Below, in pieces: positions 1 through 5,462 of a DNA stretch of 5,462 bases. The position numbers and the translations under genes are program-made. Every line of letters begins with the position of its first letter. The stretch's first letter is position 1. The notes below the pieces were generated by a model. It had not been told where the DNA came from. It saw nothing but the letters and a program-made list of their open reading frames with translations, and made no database searches. Source of the stretch: Ignavibacteria bacterium UBA6688 (GTDB lineage: Bacteria > Bacteroidota > Ignavibacteria > UBA10030); contig DKJQ01000346.1 in assembly GCA_002454845.1 (NCBI GenBank), positions 1-5,462 of the forward strand, in the 5' to 3' direction.

Positions 1-2
1 TC

Positions 3-446
3 GACACCTTTACGATCACGGCCAGCACAGGAGCCAATGGAACGATCGCGCCGTCGGGAATCCAGACAGTCAATTACGGGACGAATCAGGCCTTCACCAT
101 CACACCCAGTACAGGGTATCACGTTCTTGATGTCTTGGTCGATGGAGTCTCCGTGGGTGCGGTGACCAGCTACACGTTCAGCAACGTGACTGCCAATCAC
201 ACGATTGCAGCCTCCTTCGCCATCGACACCTTTACGATCACGGCCAGCGCAGGATCCAATGGAACGATCGCGCCGTCGGGAATCCAGACAGTTGATTACG
301 GCACGAGTCAGGCCTTCACCATCGCGCCCAGTACAGGATATCACGTTCTTGATGTGCTGGTCGATGGGGTTTCCGTCGGTGCGGTGACGAGTTATACGTT
401 CACGAATGTGACCGCCAACCATACGATATCTGCCTCGTTTGCCATC
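3..446 (+). repeat. Two tandem 222-bp in-frame repeats (74 residues each)
   Basis: Copy 1 (3-224) and copy 2 (225-446) both begin with GACACCTTTACGATCACGGC and are exactly 222 bp, so the frame is kept. By hand alignment they differ at about 28 of 222 bases (about 87% identity) and 7 of 74 residues; 18 of the 25 changed codons are synonymous. The first 66 bases of each copy differ at only 2 positions, while about 20 of the 28 differences lie in the second half. Each copy encodes one divergent InlB B-repeat domain. The two bases before copy 1 (TC) match the end of the ATC codon that closes both copies, so the array probably continues upstream. After 446 the sequence passes directly into the Fn3 domain. 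Confidence 0.93.
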
Positions 447-1397
447 GATATACCTGCTCCACCGGTTCTCATCGCACCTGCGAACGCAGCGGTCAACATT
501 TCCACGAGTCCGACCTTGAGCTGGAATGTCTCGACGGGGGCCGCCTCTTATCGTCTGCAGGTCTCCCTGACCCCGGATTTTGCCACTACGGTGTACGACA
601 ACTCGACGCTTACCGGTACGTCGCAACGGATCACGGGCCTGGCAGGGACGACAAGCTACTACTGGCGAGTGAATGCGACAAATGTGAGCGGAACGAGTGC
701 GTACTCCACGGTGCGGAACTTTACGACAGGGCAGGCTCCGATAATCCTGGCAACCGCAGGACGGTTTGCAGTTCTGTCCGACCAGGCAATCACCAACACT
801 CCGACATCAGCAATTACGGGTGATGTCGGATTAAGTCCCATCACGGGGGGTGCCATTACGGGATTATCGTCAGGGGAAGTGACCGGTACAATTTACGCGG
901 TTGATGCGGCGGGTCCCGCAGGTTCCACGGCGGCACCGGCAATGTTACTGGTGGCAAAGAATGATGCAACCAACGCTCGTACCGATGGCAACGCTGCCGG
1001 ACGTGGAACACCAATACCACTCTTGGGAAATCTTGCCGCACAGACATTGTATCCGGGTCTCTATTCGCAAGGCACCATTGATCTGTCCGTGGGTGGTACT
1101 GTTACCCTCGATGCGCAGGGAGATAGCAGTGCTGTTTTCATCATCCGCGCTTCAACGACAATCCTGCTCAATAACAACAGCGAAGTTCTCTTGATCAACG
1201 GTGCGCAGGCGAGGAATATTTTCTGGGTGGCGGGAACAGCTGTCACGCTGAATACGGCCTCGAAGATGAAGGGGACCATCATCGCCAACACCTTTTACCT
1301 TCTGGCAGGTGCAAGGTTGGATGGCAGGGCGCTCGTTCCCTCGGGAGGGGCCTCAGTGACGTTGATTCAAAACACGATCACTCTCCCAACACAATAA
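3..1397 (+). CDS. Secreted modular protein: InlB-type B-repeats, Fn3 and DUF3494/ice-binding-like domain (5' partial)
   Basis: This is the last 464 residues of a larger extracellular protein; the reading frame is open from the window edge, so the start and any signal peptide lie upstream. Residues 1-74 and 75-148 are two tandem copies of a divergent InlB B-repeat (compare YGTSQAFTIAPSTGYHV and VTANHTISASFAI). Residues about 150-243 look like a fibronectin type III domain (PTLSWNVSTGAASYRLQVS, TSYYWRVNATN). Residues about 245-464 match the DUF3494/ice-binding-like beta-solenoid family: GRFAVLS, GDVGLSP (273-279), TLDAQGDSSAVFII, LINGAQ (397-402), NIFW (405-408) and GRAL (441-444). Known members bind ice or act as surface adhesins, but many come from non-cold organisms, so ice binding is not established here. 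The chain ends about 20 residues after GRAL, with no visible type IX sorting domain, LPXTG motif or membrane anchor. The ORF boundary and domain calls are firm; the biological role is inferred. Confidence 0.9.
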   Translation, partial: DTFTITASTGANGTIAPSGIQTVNYGTNQAFTITPSTGYHVLDVLVDGVSVGAVTSYTFSNVTANHTIAASFAIDTFTITASAGSNGTIAPSGIQTVDYGTSQAFTIAPSTGYHVLDVLVDGVSVGAVTSYTFTNVTANHTISASFAIDIPAPPVLIAPANAAVNISTSPTLSWNVSTGAASYRLQVSLTPDFATTVYDNSTLTGTSQRITGLAGTTSYYWRVNATNVSGTSAYSTVRNFTTGQAPIILATAGRFAVLSDQAITNTPTSAITGDVGLSPITGGAITGLSSGEVTGTIYAVDAAGPAGSTAAPAMLLVAKNDATNARTDGNAAGRGTPIPLLGNLAAQTLYPGLYSQGTIDLSVGGTVTLDAQGDSSAVFIIRASTTILLNNNSEVLLINGAQARNIFWVAGTAVTLNTASKMKGTIIANTFYLLAGARLDGRALVPSGGASVTLIQNTITLPTQ

Positions 1398-1414
1398 GTG
1401 AGGACCATGAGCAC

Positions 1415-2788
1415 ATGAGGAAAAAAAGACTACCAACCGACTCACGAACGTCACCGTTGAGGATCGTAGCCTATGCGGGGCTGGGCGTGGGAGCACTGGT
1501 GCTCCTTTGCGGCCTGGTCCTCCTGCTCTTCGCTGACCCGATTGTGAACAGATTTGTGAAGCCCAGAATTACCGCGGCGTTCGCGGAATCGTTTCCCGGG
1601 TACACGATACGCATCGCTGAAATGCGCTATAGCGTTTTGATGAACCGTTTTGGATTTGACTCCGTTGCATTGGGCACAATCGATGGCACCACATCAGGCA
1701 CCATGGATTCAGTCTCCGTGAGCGGGATCGGCTGGATGCACATCCTTTTGGGGGGTACTCTTGCCCCAGATGACTTTGCCAACACCGTTGTCGATGCTCA
1801 AGCTGTTGTGCTGAGGTTCCCTCAGTCACACTATGAACTTCGCAGCGAACGACTGCGGGTATCGCTGCCGGATTCAGAGCTCGTCGTTGAGTCTTTCAAG
1901 TATCACCCGTTGGGTGATGATGAGAGCTTTTTTGCGGCAAGCAAGTTCAGACAAACCCGGTATCGCCTTGTTGTTCCCCATGCCAAAGCAACAGGTTTGG
2001 CGTGTCTCGAATTGCTGCAAGGGACGGCATACCGTGCCCGATCCCTGCAAATCCGTAACGCGTCTTTCGACGTTGTGGTAAATAAGAACAAGCCCAGCAA
2101 CACGGACGACCCGAGTCCCCCCATGCCGCATGAGCTTCTTTCTTCGATACAGGAAACCTTGCGCATCGATCGGGTGAACATCATCAATGGACGAGCGGAG
2201 TACTCGGAGATCTTTGCGCCCGGGTTGGAACCGCCCCGGATCACATTTGACAGTCTCCAGGCTTTGGCAGAAGGGATCGCCAACCATGGTGACCGTGGCG
2301 TCCCCCTTGTTCTTCGCGCTCAGGCAATACTGGCGAAGGCCGGAACGATCGAGGTGCTGATCTCAATTCCCGTCGCATCGCCGGAGTTTTCCTTCGCATA
2401 CTCCGGTTCGTTGAGCGCCATGGATCTCCGCGCCCTCAATTCGTTCCTTGAACCGGCCGAGCAGATGCGCATCAAGTCGGGGACTCTTCAAAAAGCAATA
2501 TTCGACGTCCATGTAGTTTCAGGACGTGCCTTCGGCAGCTTGCGCGGTATCTACCGGGACTTGAGCCTTGCAGCCATCAATGAACAAACGGGAAGTGAAA
2601 AGGGTCTTGCCGACAGGATTACTTCGTTCATCGCGAATACCTTCAAGATCCACGGGACCAATGTGCCGGACAAACCGGATTCGTTCAGGATTGGCAAGGT
2701 GAATTATATGCGGAAGCCCGACGACACGTTCATCCAGTATGTGTGGTATTCCCTTCGCACCGCTGTTCAGGATGTCGTCGGATTTTGA
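1415..2788 (+). CDS. Membrane-anchored AsmA/DUF748-like protein
   Basis: A 457-residue protein with a basic N-terminus (MRKKR), one hydrophobic segment at about residues 17-40 and a long, mainly polar part expected in the periplasm. AsmA-like features include the post-membrane stretch NRFVKPRITAAF, a block at about 251-290 of the 'helix-NGxxxY-Fxxl' style seen in DUF748 (IDRVNIINGRAEYSEIF), and a C-terminal block LNSFLEPAEQMRIKSGTLQ (341-359) followed by FDVHVVSGRAFGSLRGIYRDL. AsmA-family proteins are inner-membrane-anchored beta-groove proteins implicated in phospholipid transfer to the outer membrane. This one is much shorter than TamB or YhdP, and the exact subfamily is not certain. The start has a GAGGA site at 1400-1404, about 10 bases upstream. 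Only 17 bases separate it from the preceding stop, so the two genes are probably co-transcribed. An alternative reading is a lineage-specific hypothetical membrane protein. Confidence 0.82.
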   Translation: MRKKRLPTDSRTSPLRIVAYAGLGVGALVLLCGLVLLLFADPIVNRFVKPRITAAFAESFPGYTIRIAEMRYSVLMNRFGFDSVALGTIDGTTSGTMDSVSVSGIGWMHILLGGTLAPDDFANTVVDAQAVVLRFPQSHYELRSERLRVSLPDSELVVESFKYHPLGDDESFFAASKFRQTRYRLVVPHAKATGLACLELLQGTAYRARSLQIRNASFDVVVNKNKPSNTDDPSPPMPHELLSSIQETLRIDRVNIINGRAEYSEIFAPGLEPPRITFDSLQALAEGIANHGDRGVPLVLRAQAILAKAGTIEVLISIPVASPEFSFAYSGSLSAMDLRALNSFLEPAEQMRIKSGTLQKAIFDVHVVSGRAFGSLRGIYRDLSLAAINEQTGSEKGLADRITSFIANTFKIHGTNVPDKPDSFRIGKVNYMRKPDDTFIQYVWYSLRTAVQDVVGF

Positions 2789-2800
2789 GGGAAAAAGAAA

Positions 2801-2823
2801 TGACCCGGCCCGGGCCCCGGTCA
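2801..2823. terminator. GC-rich interrupted hairpin after the AsmA-like gene
   Basis: Thirteen bases after the stop, a 23-base GC-rich inverted repeat has TGACC/GGTCA outer arms and a GGCCCGGGCC palindromic core. The arms do not pair perfectly: a bulge or mismatch lies between the outer five pairs and the core. No T-run follows on the + strand, but an A-rich tract (GAAAAAGAAA, 2791-2800) comes just before it, so a T-rich tract would follow if it were read on the - strand. It may end the upstream transcript or simply be a stable RNA hairpin. It is a weak terminator candidate by the classical hairpin-plus-U-run rule. Confidence 0.3.
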
Positions 2824-2910
2824 GAGAGACAAGGGTTCATCCCCGGCTGGATGCCATCATCTCAAGAACGTAAATTCAATCAACGGCATTCCACACTTCA
2901 CTGGAGAAAA

Positions 2911-2915
2911 AGAGG
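2911..2915 (+). promoter_or_regulatory. Ribosome binding site of the M48 protease gene
   Basis: AGAGG lies 6 bases before the ATG at 2922, with a second purine block, GGAG, at 2903-2906. This supports the ATG at 2922 over the in-frame ATG at 2982, which has no purine-rich site upstream even though it would give a more compact signal peptide. Confidence 0.6.
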
Positions 2916-2921
2916 CTGATT

Positions 2922-4433
2922 ATGAAATCACTGTCATCACACACCCGTCCCGCCTATGCCAGGATCTCGTCTGTACAACGCATGCTCTCTTCCCTTCTTC
3001 ATCCTCTCGCCCTCCTCGCGATCGGTCTTGTCGCCACGATGGGAGGATGCTCCACCAACCTCGCCACCGGCGAGCGGCGACTGAATTTCACCAGTGAAGC
3101 TCAGGAAATCGCCATGGGGAAACAGGCCGACCAGGAAATCAGCGCTTCACTCGGTTTGTATCCGGATGAAACGCTCCAGCGGTACGTCCACCAATTGGGG
3201 ACGAAGCTCGCGTCAACCTCCGAGCGCCCGAACCTTCCGTGGACATTTCGTGTGGTGGATGACCCGGTCGTCAATGCCTTTGCGGTTCCCGGGGGGTTCA
3301 TCTATGTCACGCGCGGCATCCTCGCACATCTCAACAGCGAAGCAGAGCTCGCCGGCGTCATGGGGCACGAGATCGGACACGTCACAGCGCAACATTCGGT
3401 TCATCAAATGGCAACTTCGCAGCTTGCCCAGCTTGGTCTTGGACTTGGAACGGCTTTGATTCCCGAAATCCAGCCGTACGCCGACCTGGCAGGAACGGGA
3501 TTGGGACTCTTGTTCCTCAAATTCAGCCGTGACGATGAAAACCAGGCGGATGAGCTTGGCGTCCGCTACATGACACGGACGGGGAGCGATCCGCGTCAAT
3601 TGGGAGCGGTGATGGGTATGTTAGATCGTCTCTCGCAGGAGGGGGGTACCGGTCGTGCTCCGGAATGGTTGGCCACGCATCCCAGCCCCGGCAACCGACG
3701 GGAGCATATCGCTGAAATCATCAGCACGATAAGTCCGGCTCCAGCCGGCGGCACCATCAACCGGGAATCCTATCTGAAACAAATCGACGGCATGATGTTT
3801 GGGTTGAATCCCCGGGAAGGCTTTTTCAAAGGCAATACTTTCTACCAGCCGGATTTGAAATTCCGTTTCGATTTCCCCGCGGGATGGAACCTGATGAATC
3901 AGAAACAAGCGGTTGTGGGAGTGAGCCCGAAAGAAGATGCGATCGTTGTCATTGCCTTCTCCAGCAAGTCATCCAGCGCGGAGGCGGCGAGAGAATTCTT
4001 TTCTCAGGAGGGATTGACCGTGCTGCGTACCGGATCTACCAGCATCCATGGCTTCCGGACTTCATCCGGCAGTTTCACAGCACAAACGGAGCAGGGAGTC
4101 GTGCAAGGGACTGTGGCGTTCGTTGAATATGATGGACGTGTCTATCAACTCCTGGGCTATACCAGCCAGGCTGGCTGGGGCACCTATGAGCAAGGAATGA
4201 CGCGGGCGATCGGCAGCTTCGATCGATTGACGGATGCGGGCATGCTTTCGATGCAGCCTCAGCGTCTCAAGATTGTCACCATTGCGAAGGCGATGTCGCT
4301 CGCGGAGTTTCACCGGCAGTATCCTTCCGGTGTTTCGCTCGAAGCCCTCGCACTGGTCAATCAAGTGGAACAGAACGGCCAGCTCCGAGCCGGCCAGCAG
4401 GTTAAACGCGTCGTGGGATCAGCGGTTCAATAA
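2922..4433 (+). CDS. M48 family zinc metalloprotease, probable lipoprotein with C-terminal extension
   Basis: A 503-residue periplasmic or outer-membrane-associated peptidase. The N-terminus has basic residues, a hydrophobic stretch (about 24-40) and a lipobox-like MGGC with Cys43, so it is probably a lipoprotein; Met at -3 is not the ideal residue. The peptidase domain spans about residues 55-270. It carries the zinc motif HEIGH (His149, catalytic Glu150, His153), the probable third ligand Glu206 in SRDDENQAD, the upstream NAFAVPGGFIYVTRGIL block and the downstream THPSPGNR block (252-259). All key residues are present, so it should be active. The family includes BepA and LoiP, which degrade or help assemble outer-membrane proteins. 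Instead of BepA's TPR repeats, residues about 305-435 form a separate domain (FRFDFPAGWNL, VYQLLGYT), and about 449-498 end in a LysM-like segment. It has its own 133-bp upstream gap, so it may be transcribed separately from the AsmA-like gene. Confidence 0.95.
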   Translation: MKSLSSHTRPAYARISSVQRMLSSLLHPLALLAIGLVATMGGCSTNLATGERRLNFTSEAQEIAMGKQADQEISASLGLYPDETLQRYVHQLGTKLASTSERPNLPWTFRVVDDPVVNAFAVPGGFIYVTRGILAHLNSEAELAGVMGHEIGHVTAQHSVHQMATSQLAQLGLGLGTALIPEIQPYADLAGTGLGLLFLKFSRDDENQADELGVRYMTRTGSDPRQLGAVMGMLDRLSQEGGTGRAPEWLATHPSPGNRREHIAEIISTISPAPAGGTINRESYLKQIDGMMFGLNPREGFFKGNTFYQPDLKFRFDFPAGWNLMNQKQAVVGVSPKEDAIVVIAFSSKSSSAEAAREFFSQEGLTVLRTGSTSIHGFRTSSGSFTAQTEQGVVQGTVAFVEYDGRVYQLLGYTSQAGWGTYEQGMTRAIGSFDRLTDAGMLSMQPQRLKIVTIAKAMSLAEFHRQYPSGVSLEALALVNQVEQNGQLRAGQQVKRVVGSAVQ

Positions 4434-4523
4434 ACGGCAGCAACGGGTCTTGCACGAGGAACACATTTTTCGTCCAGGAGCCGGGAGGAAAGTTTCCTCA
4501 ACGTGGATTCTCAACATACCTTG

Positions 4524-4529
4524 AAGGGA
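4524..4529 (+). promoter_or_regulatory. Ribosome binding site of the lysine-rich small gene
   Basis: AAGGGA lies 8 bases before the ATG at 4538, a normal spacing. It is one of the main reasons for choosing this short frame over the longer overlapping frames on both strands. Confidence 0.55.
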
Positions 4530-4537
4530 CAATCATC

Positions 4538-4672
4538 ATGGCCAAAGGTCAAGACAGCAAAAAGGATGGAAAGAAAGCGCCGCAAAAAACCAAGAAGGAA
4601 AAGAAAGCGGCCAAACGAGAGAAGAAAAACGAAAAGATGCATCAGGGAATCCTCATTCAAGAACACACTTGA
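4538..4672 (+). CDS. Small lysine-rich basic protein (44 aa), function unknown
   Basis: A 44-residue protein beginning MAKGQDSKKDGKKAPQ. Fourteen of its residues are lysine, nearly all in residues 3-33, with Glu spaced between them (KKEKKAAKREKKNEK). The last 11 residues (MHQGILIQEHT) are different in character and not basic. It has no signal peptide or membrane segment, so it is probably cytoplasmic. The charge pattern suggests a disordered or helical nucleic-acid- or ribosome-binding peptide, but that is inference. Short proteins starting MAKGQ and rich in lysine seem familiar to me from many bacteria, without a known function. Support for a real gene is the AAGGGA site at good spacing and the MAKGQ start. 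Longer frames overlapping it at 4503-4745 (+) and 4511-4903 (-) give arginine-rich or unstructured translations and look like shadows. It lies between the protease and mlaE genes. Confidence 0.65.
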   Translation: MAKGQDSKKDGKKAPQKTKKEKKAAKREKKNEKMHQGILIQEHT

Positions 4673-4743
4673 GGGATTGATGTCAGGTGGTTTAAGAATC
4701 TCCGCGGAGCCATCGGATGGCCGACGGCGAAATTCAGGAACAT

Positions 4744-4748
4744 AAGGA
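4744..4748 (+). promoter_or_regulatory. Ribosome binding site of the mlaE gene
   Basis: AAGGA lies only 3 bases before the ATG at 4752, which is short. It overlaps an in-frame TAA (4743-4745), so translation cannot start further upstream in this frame, and the next in-frame ATG is at 4875, inside the conserved part of the protein. The ATG at 4752 is therefore the best start. Confidence 0.5.
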
Positions 4749-4751
4749 ATC

Positions 4752-5462
4752 ATGAGCAAACTCCTTTCGAAGCAGTTACACATTCTCAAAGAAAAGCCAA
4801 TAGTCATCCTGAAGCTGGTTTCAGGGCAAGTTCCTGATTCGGCCTTCGGCAGGTTCTTTTCCGAAGTGTCTTCGATGACAGTGTTTTCGTTGCGCTTTTT
4901 CAAAGAAGTCTGGAGACCGCCGTACGAGTTCGGGGAGCTGATGAAACAGTGCTTTCAAGTCGGCTACAAATCCCTTCCTCTGGTAGTCATTACGGGTTTT
5001 ATCATCGGGCTTGTGCTGACGGTTCAGTCAAGACCGACCCTGGCGAAGTTCGGAGCTGCATCGTTATTGCCGGCGATGGTCGCGGTCTCCATTGTTCGGG
5101 AAATAGGGCCGGTGATCACCGCGCTCATTTTTGCCGGCAAGGTTGGGTCGGGAATCGGAGCAGAGCTGGCATCCATGAATGTAACCCAACAAATCGATGC
5201 GATGAAGGTGTCGGGCACCAATCCGTTCAAATATCTTGTCGTCACGAGGGTGCTTGCTGCCACACTGATGCTTCCGTTGCTCGTCGTGTTTGCCGATGCT
5301 GTTGGACTCTTAGGGTCCTTCGTTGGCGTCAACCTGAAAGGACACGTCAGCGCCCACCTGTTCTTTTTGCAGGTATTTCAAAGCATCGAGTTCAAGGACC
5401 TGTTCCCGGCCGTTATCAAGACATTCTTTTTCGGCTTCGCCATTGGACTGGTCGGGTGTCAC
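4752..5462 (+). CDS. mlaE: MlaE-family ABC transporter permease (3' partial)
   Basis: The first 237 residues of a permease of the MlaE/YrbE family, inner-membrane subunit of the MlaFEDB-type ABC system that moves phospholipids between inner and outer membrane. The family signature is clear: VREIGPVITALIFAGKVGSGIGAEL (in two parts, 115-124 and 125-139), followed by MNVTQQIDAMKVSGTNPFKYLV (142-163). Hydrophobic segments lie at about 74-91, 104-128, 164-193 and 217-235. The N-terminal part, with PPYEF at 56-60, includes the amphipathic stretch seen before the first membrane helix; it seems somewhat longer than in E. coli MlaE. The frame is open to the last base of the window, and the usual family length suggests only a few tens of residues are missing. 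In related gene clusters the ATPase (mlaF) and MCE-domain (mlaD) genes normally follow; they would lie beyond the window and cannot be confirmed here. Confidence 0.95.
   Translation, partial: MSKLLSKQLHILKEKPIVILKLVSGQVPDSAFGRFFSEVSSMTVFSLRFFKEVWRPPYEFGELMKQCFQVGYKSLPLVVITGFIIGLVLTVQSRPTLAKFGAASLLPAMVAVSIVREIGPVITALIFAGKVGSGIGAELASMNVTQQIDAMKVSGTNPFKYLVVTRVLAATLMLPLLVVFADAVGLLGSFVGVNLKGHVSAHLFFLQVFQSIEFKDLFPAVIKTFFFGFAIGLVGCH

Noticed and set aside
1407..1418. Mini-ORF ATGAGCACATGA overlapping the start of the AsmA-like gene
   Set aside because: Three sense codons only; it could arise by chance and nothing else supports translational coupling through it.
1874..2287. Two - strand frames (137 and 126 residues) inside the AsmA-like gene
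   Set aside because: They overlap each other in different frames, have no domain signs, and the + strand gene explains the region.
2847..2875. Possible sigma-70 promoter with TAAATT at 2870 upstream of the protease gene
   Set aside because: The matching -35 position (CTGGAT) fits the consensus poorly and the organism's promoter consensus is unknown.
4485..4499. Hairpin GAGGAA-AGT-TTCCTC after the protease gene as a terminator
   Set aside because: Only six pairs with no following T-run; too weak to call.
4503..4745. 80-residue + strand frame overlapping the lysine-rich gene and ending just before mlaE
   Set aside because: Its translation is an arginine-rich frame shadow of the lysine codons, no good ribosome site precedes its start, and the AAGGGA site fits the 4538 start instead.
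4680..4745. 21-codon ORF (MSGGLRISAEPS...) with GAGG five bases upstream, a possible leader peptide
   Set aside because: Too short and unremarkable in composition to support without conservation; the GAGG overlaps the preceding stop and may be chance.
4511..4903. 130-residue - strand frame
   Set aside because: It overlaps the lysine-rich gene and the start of mlaE antisense, has no recognisable domain, and its length is explained by the A-rich coding strand giving Leu/Phe codons in reverse.

Overview
The window holds five genes, all on the + strand and tightly packed. The first is cut by the left edge and the last by the right edge. Every protein with a recognisable family acts at the cell envelope: (1) the C-terminal part of a secreted modular protein with divergent InlB-type B-repeats, a fibronectin type III domain and a terminal DUF3494/ice-binding-like domain; (2) a membrane-anchored AsmA/DUF748-like protein; (3) a lipoprotein-type M48 zinc metalloprotease with an unusual C-terminal extension; (4) a 44-residue lysine-rich protein; (5) an MlaE-family permease of an ABC lipid transporter.

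Organism: a Gram-negative (diderm) bacterium, because AsmA-like, lipoprotein M48 and MlaE proteins all imply an outer membrane. The MlaE sequence and the repeat/Fn3/DUF3494 architecture remind me most of the Ignavibacteria/Chlorobi side of the Bacteroidota group. Purine-rich Shine-Dalgarno sites precede four of the genes, which fits that side better than classical Bacteroidia. This placement comes from recalled family likeness, not from a search.

Layout: 3-1397 modular surface protein, starting almost exactly at a 222-bp repeat boundary; 17-bp gap; 1415-2788 AsmA-like protein, probably co-transcribed; 133-bp gap with a GC-rich hairpin; 2922-4433 M48 protease; 104-bp gap; 4538-4672 lysine-rich small protein; 79-bp gap with short palindromes; 4752-window end mlaE. 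No gap exceeds 300 bases. I see no RNA genes, CRISPR arrays, insertion sequences or attachment sites.

How they may work together: in other diderms, AsmA-like proteins and Mla permeases take part in moving phospholipid between the membranes, and periplasmic M48 proteases look after outer-membrane assembly. The cluster could be an envelope-maintenance neighbourhood, but that rests on family knowledge and proximity only. I found no convincing evidence of a new defence or mobile system. The most distinctive items are the patchily diverged tandem repeat, the domain architecture of the first protein, the C-terminal extension of the protease and the small lysine-rich gene.
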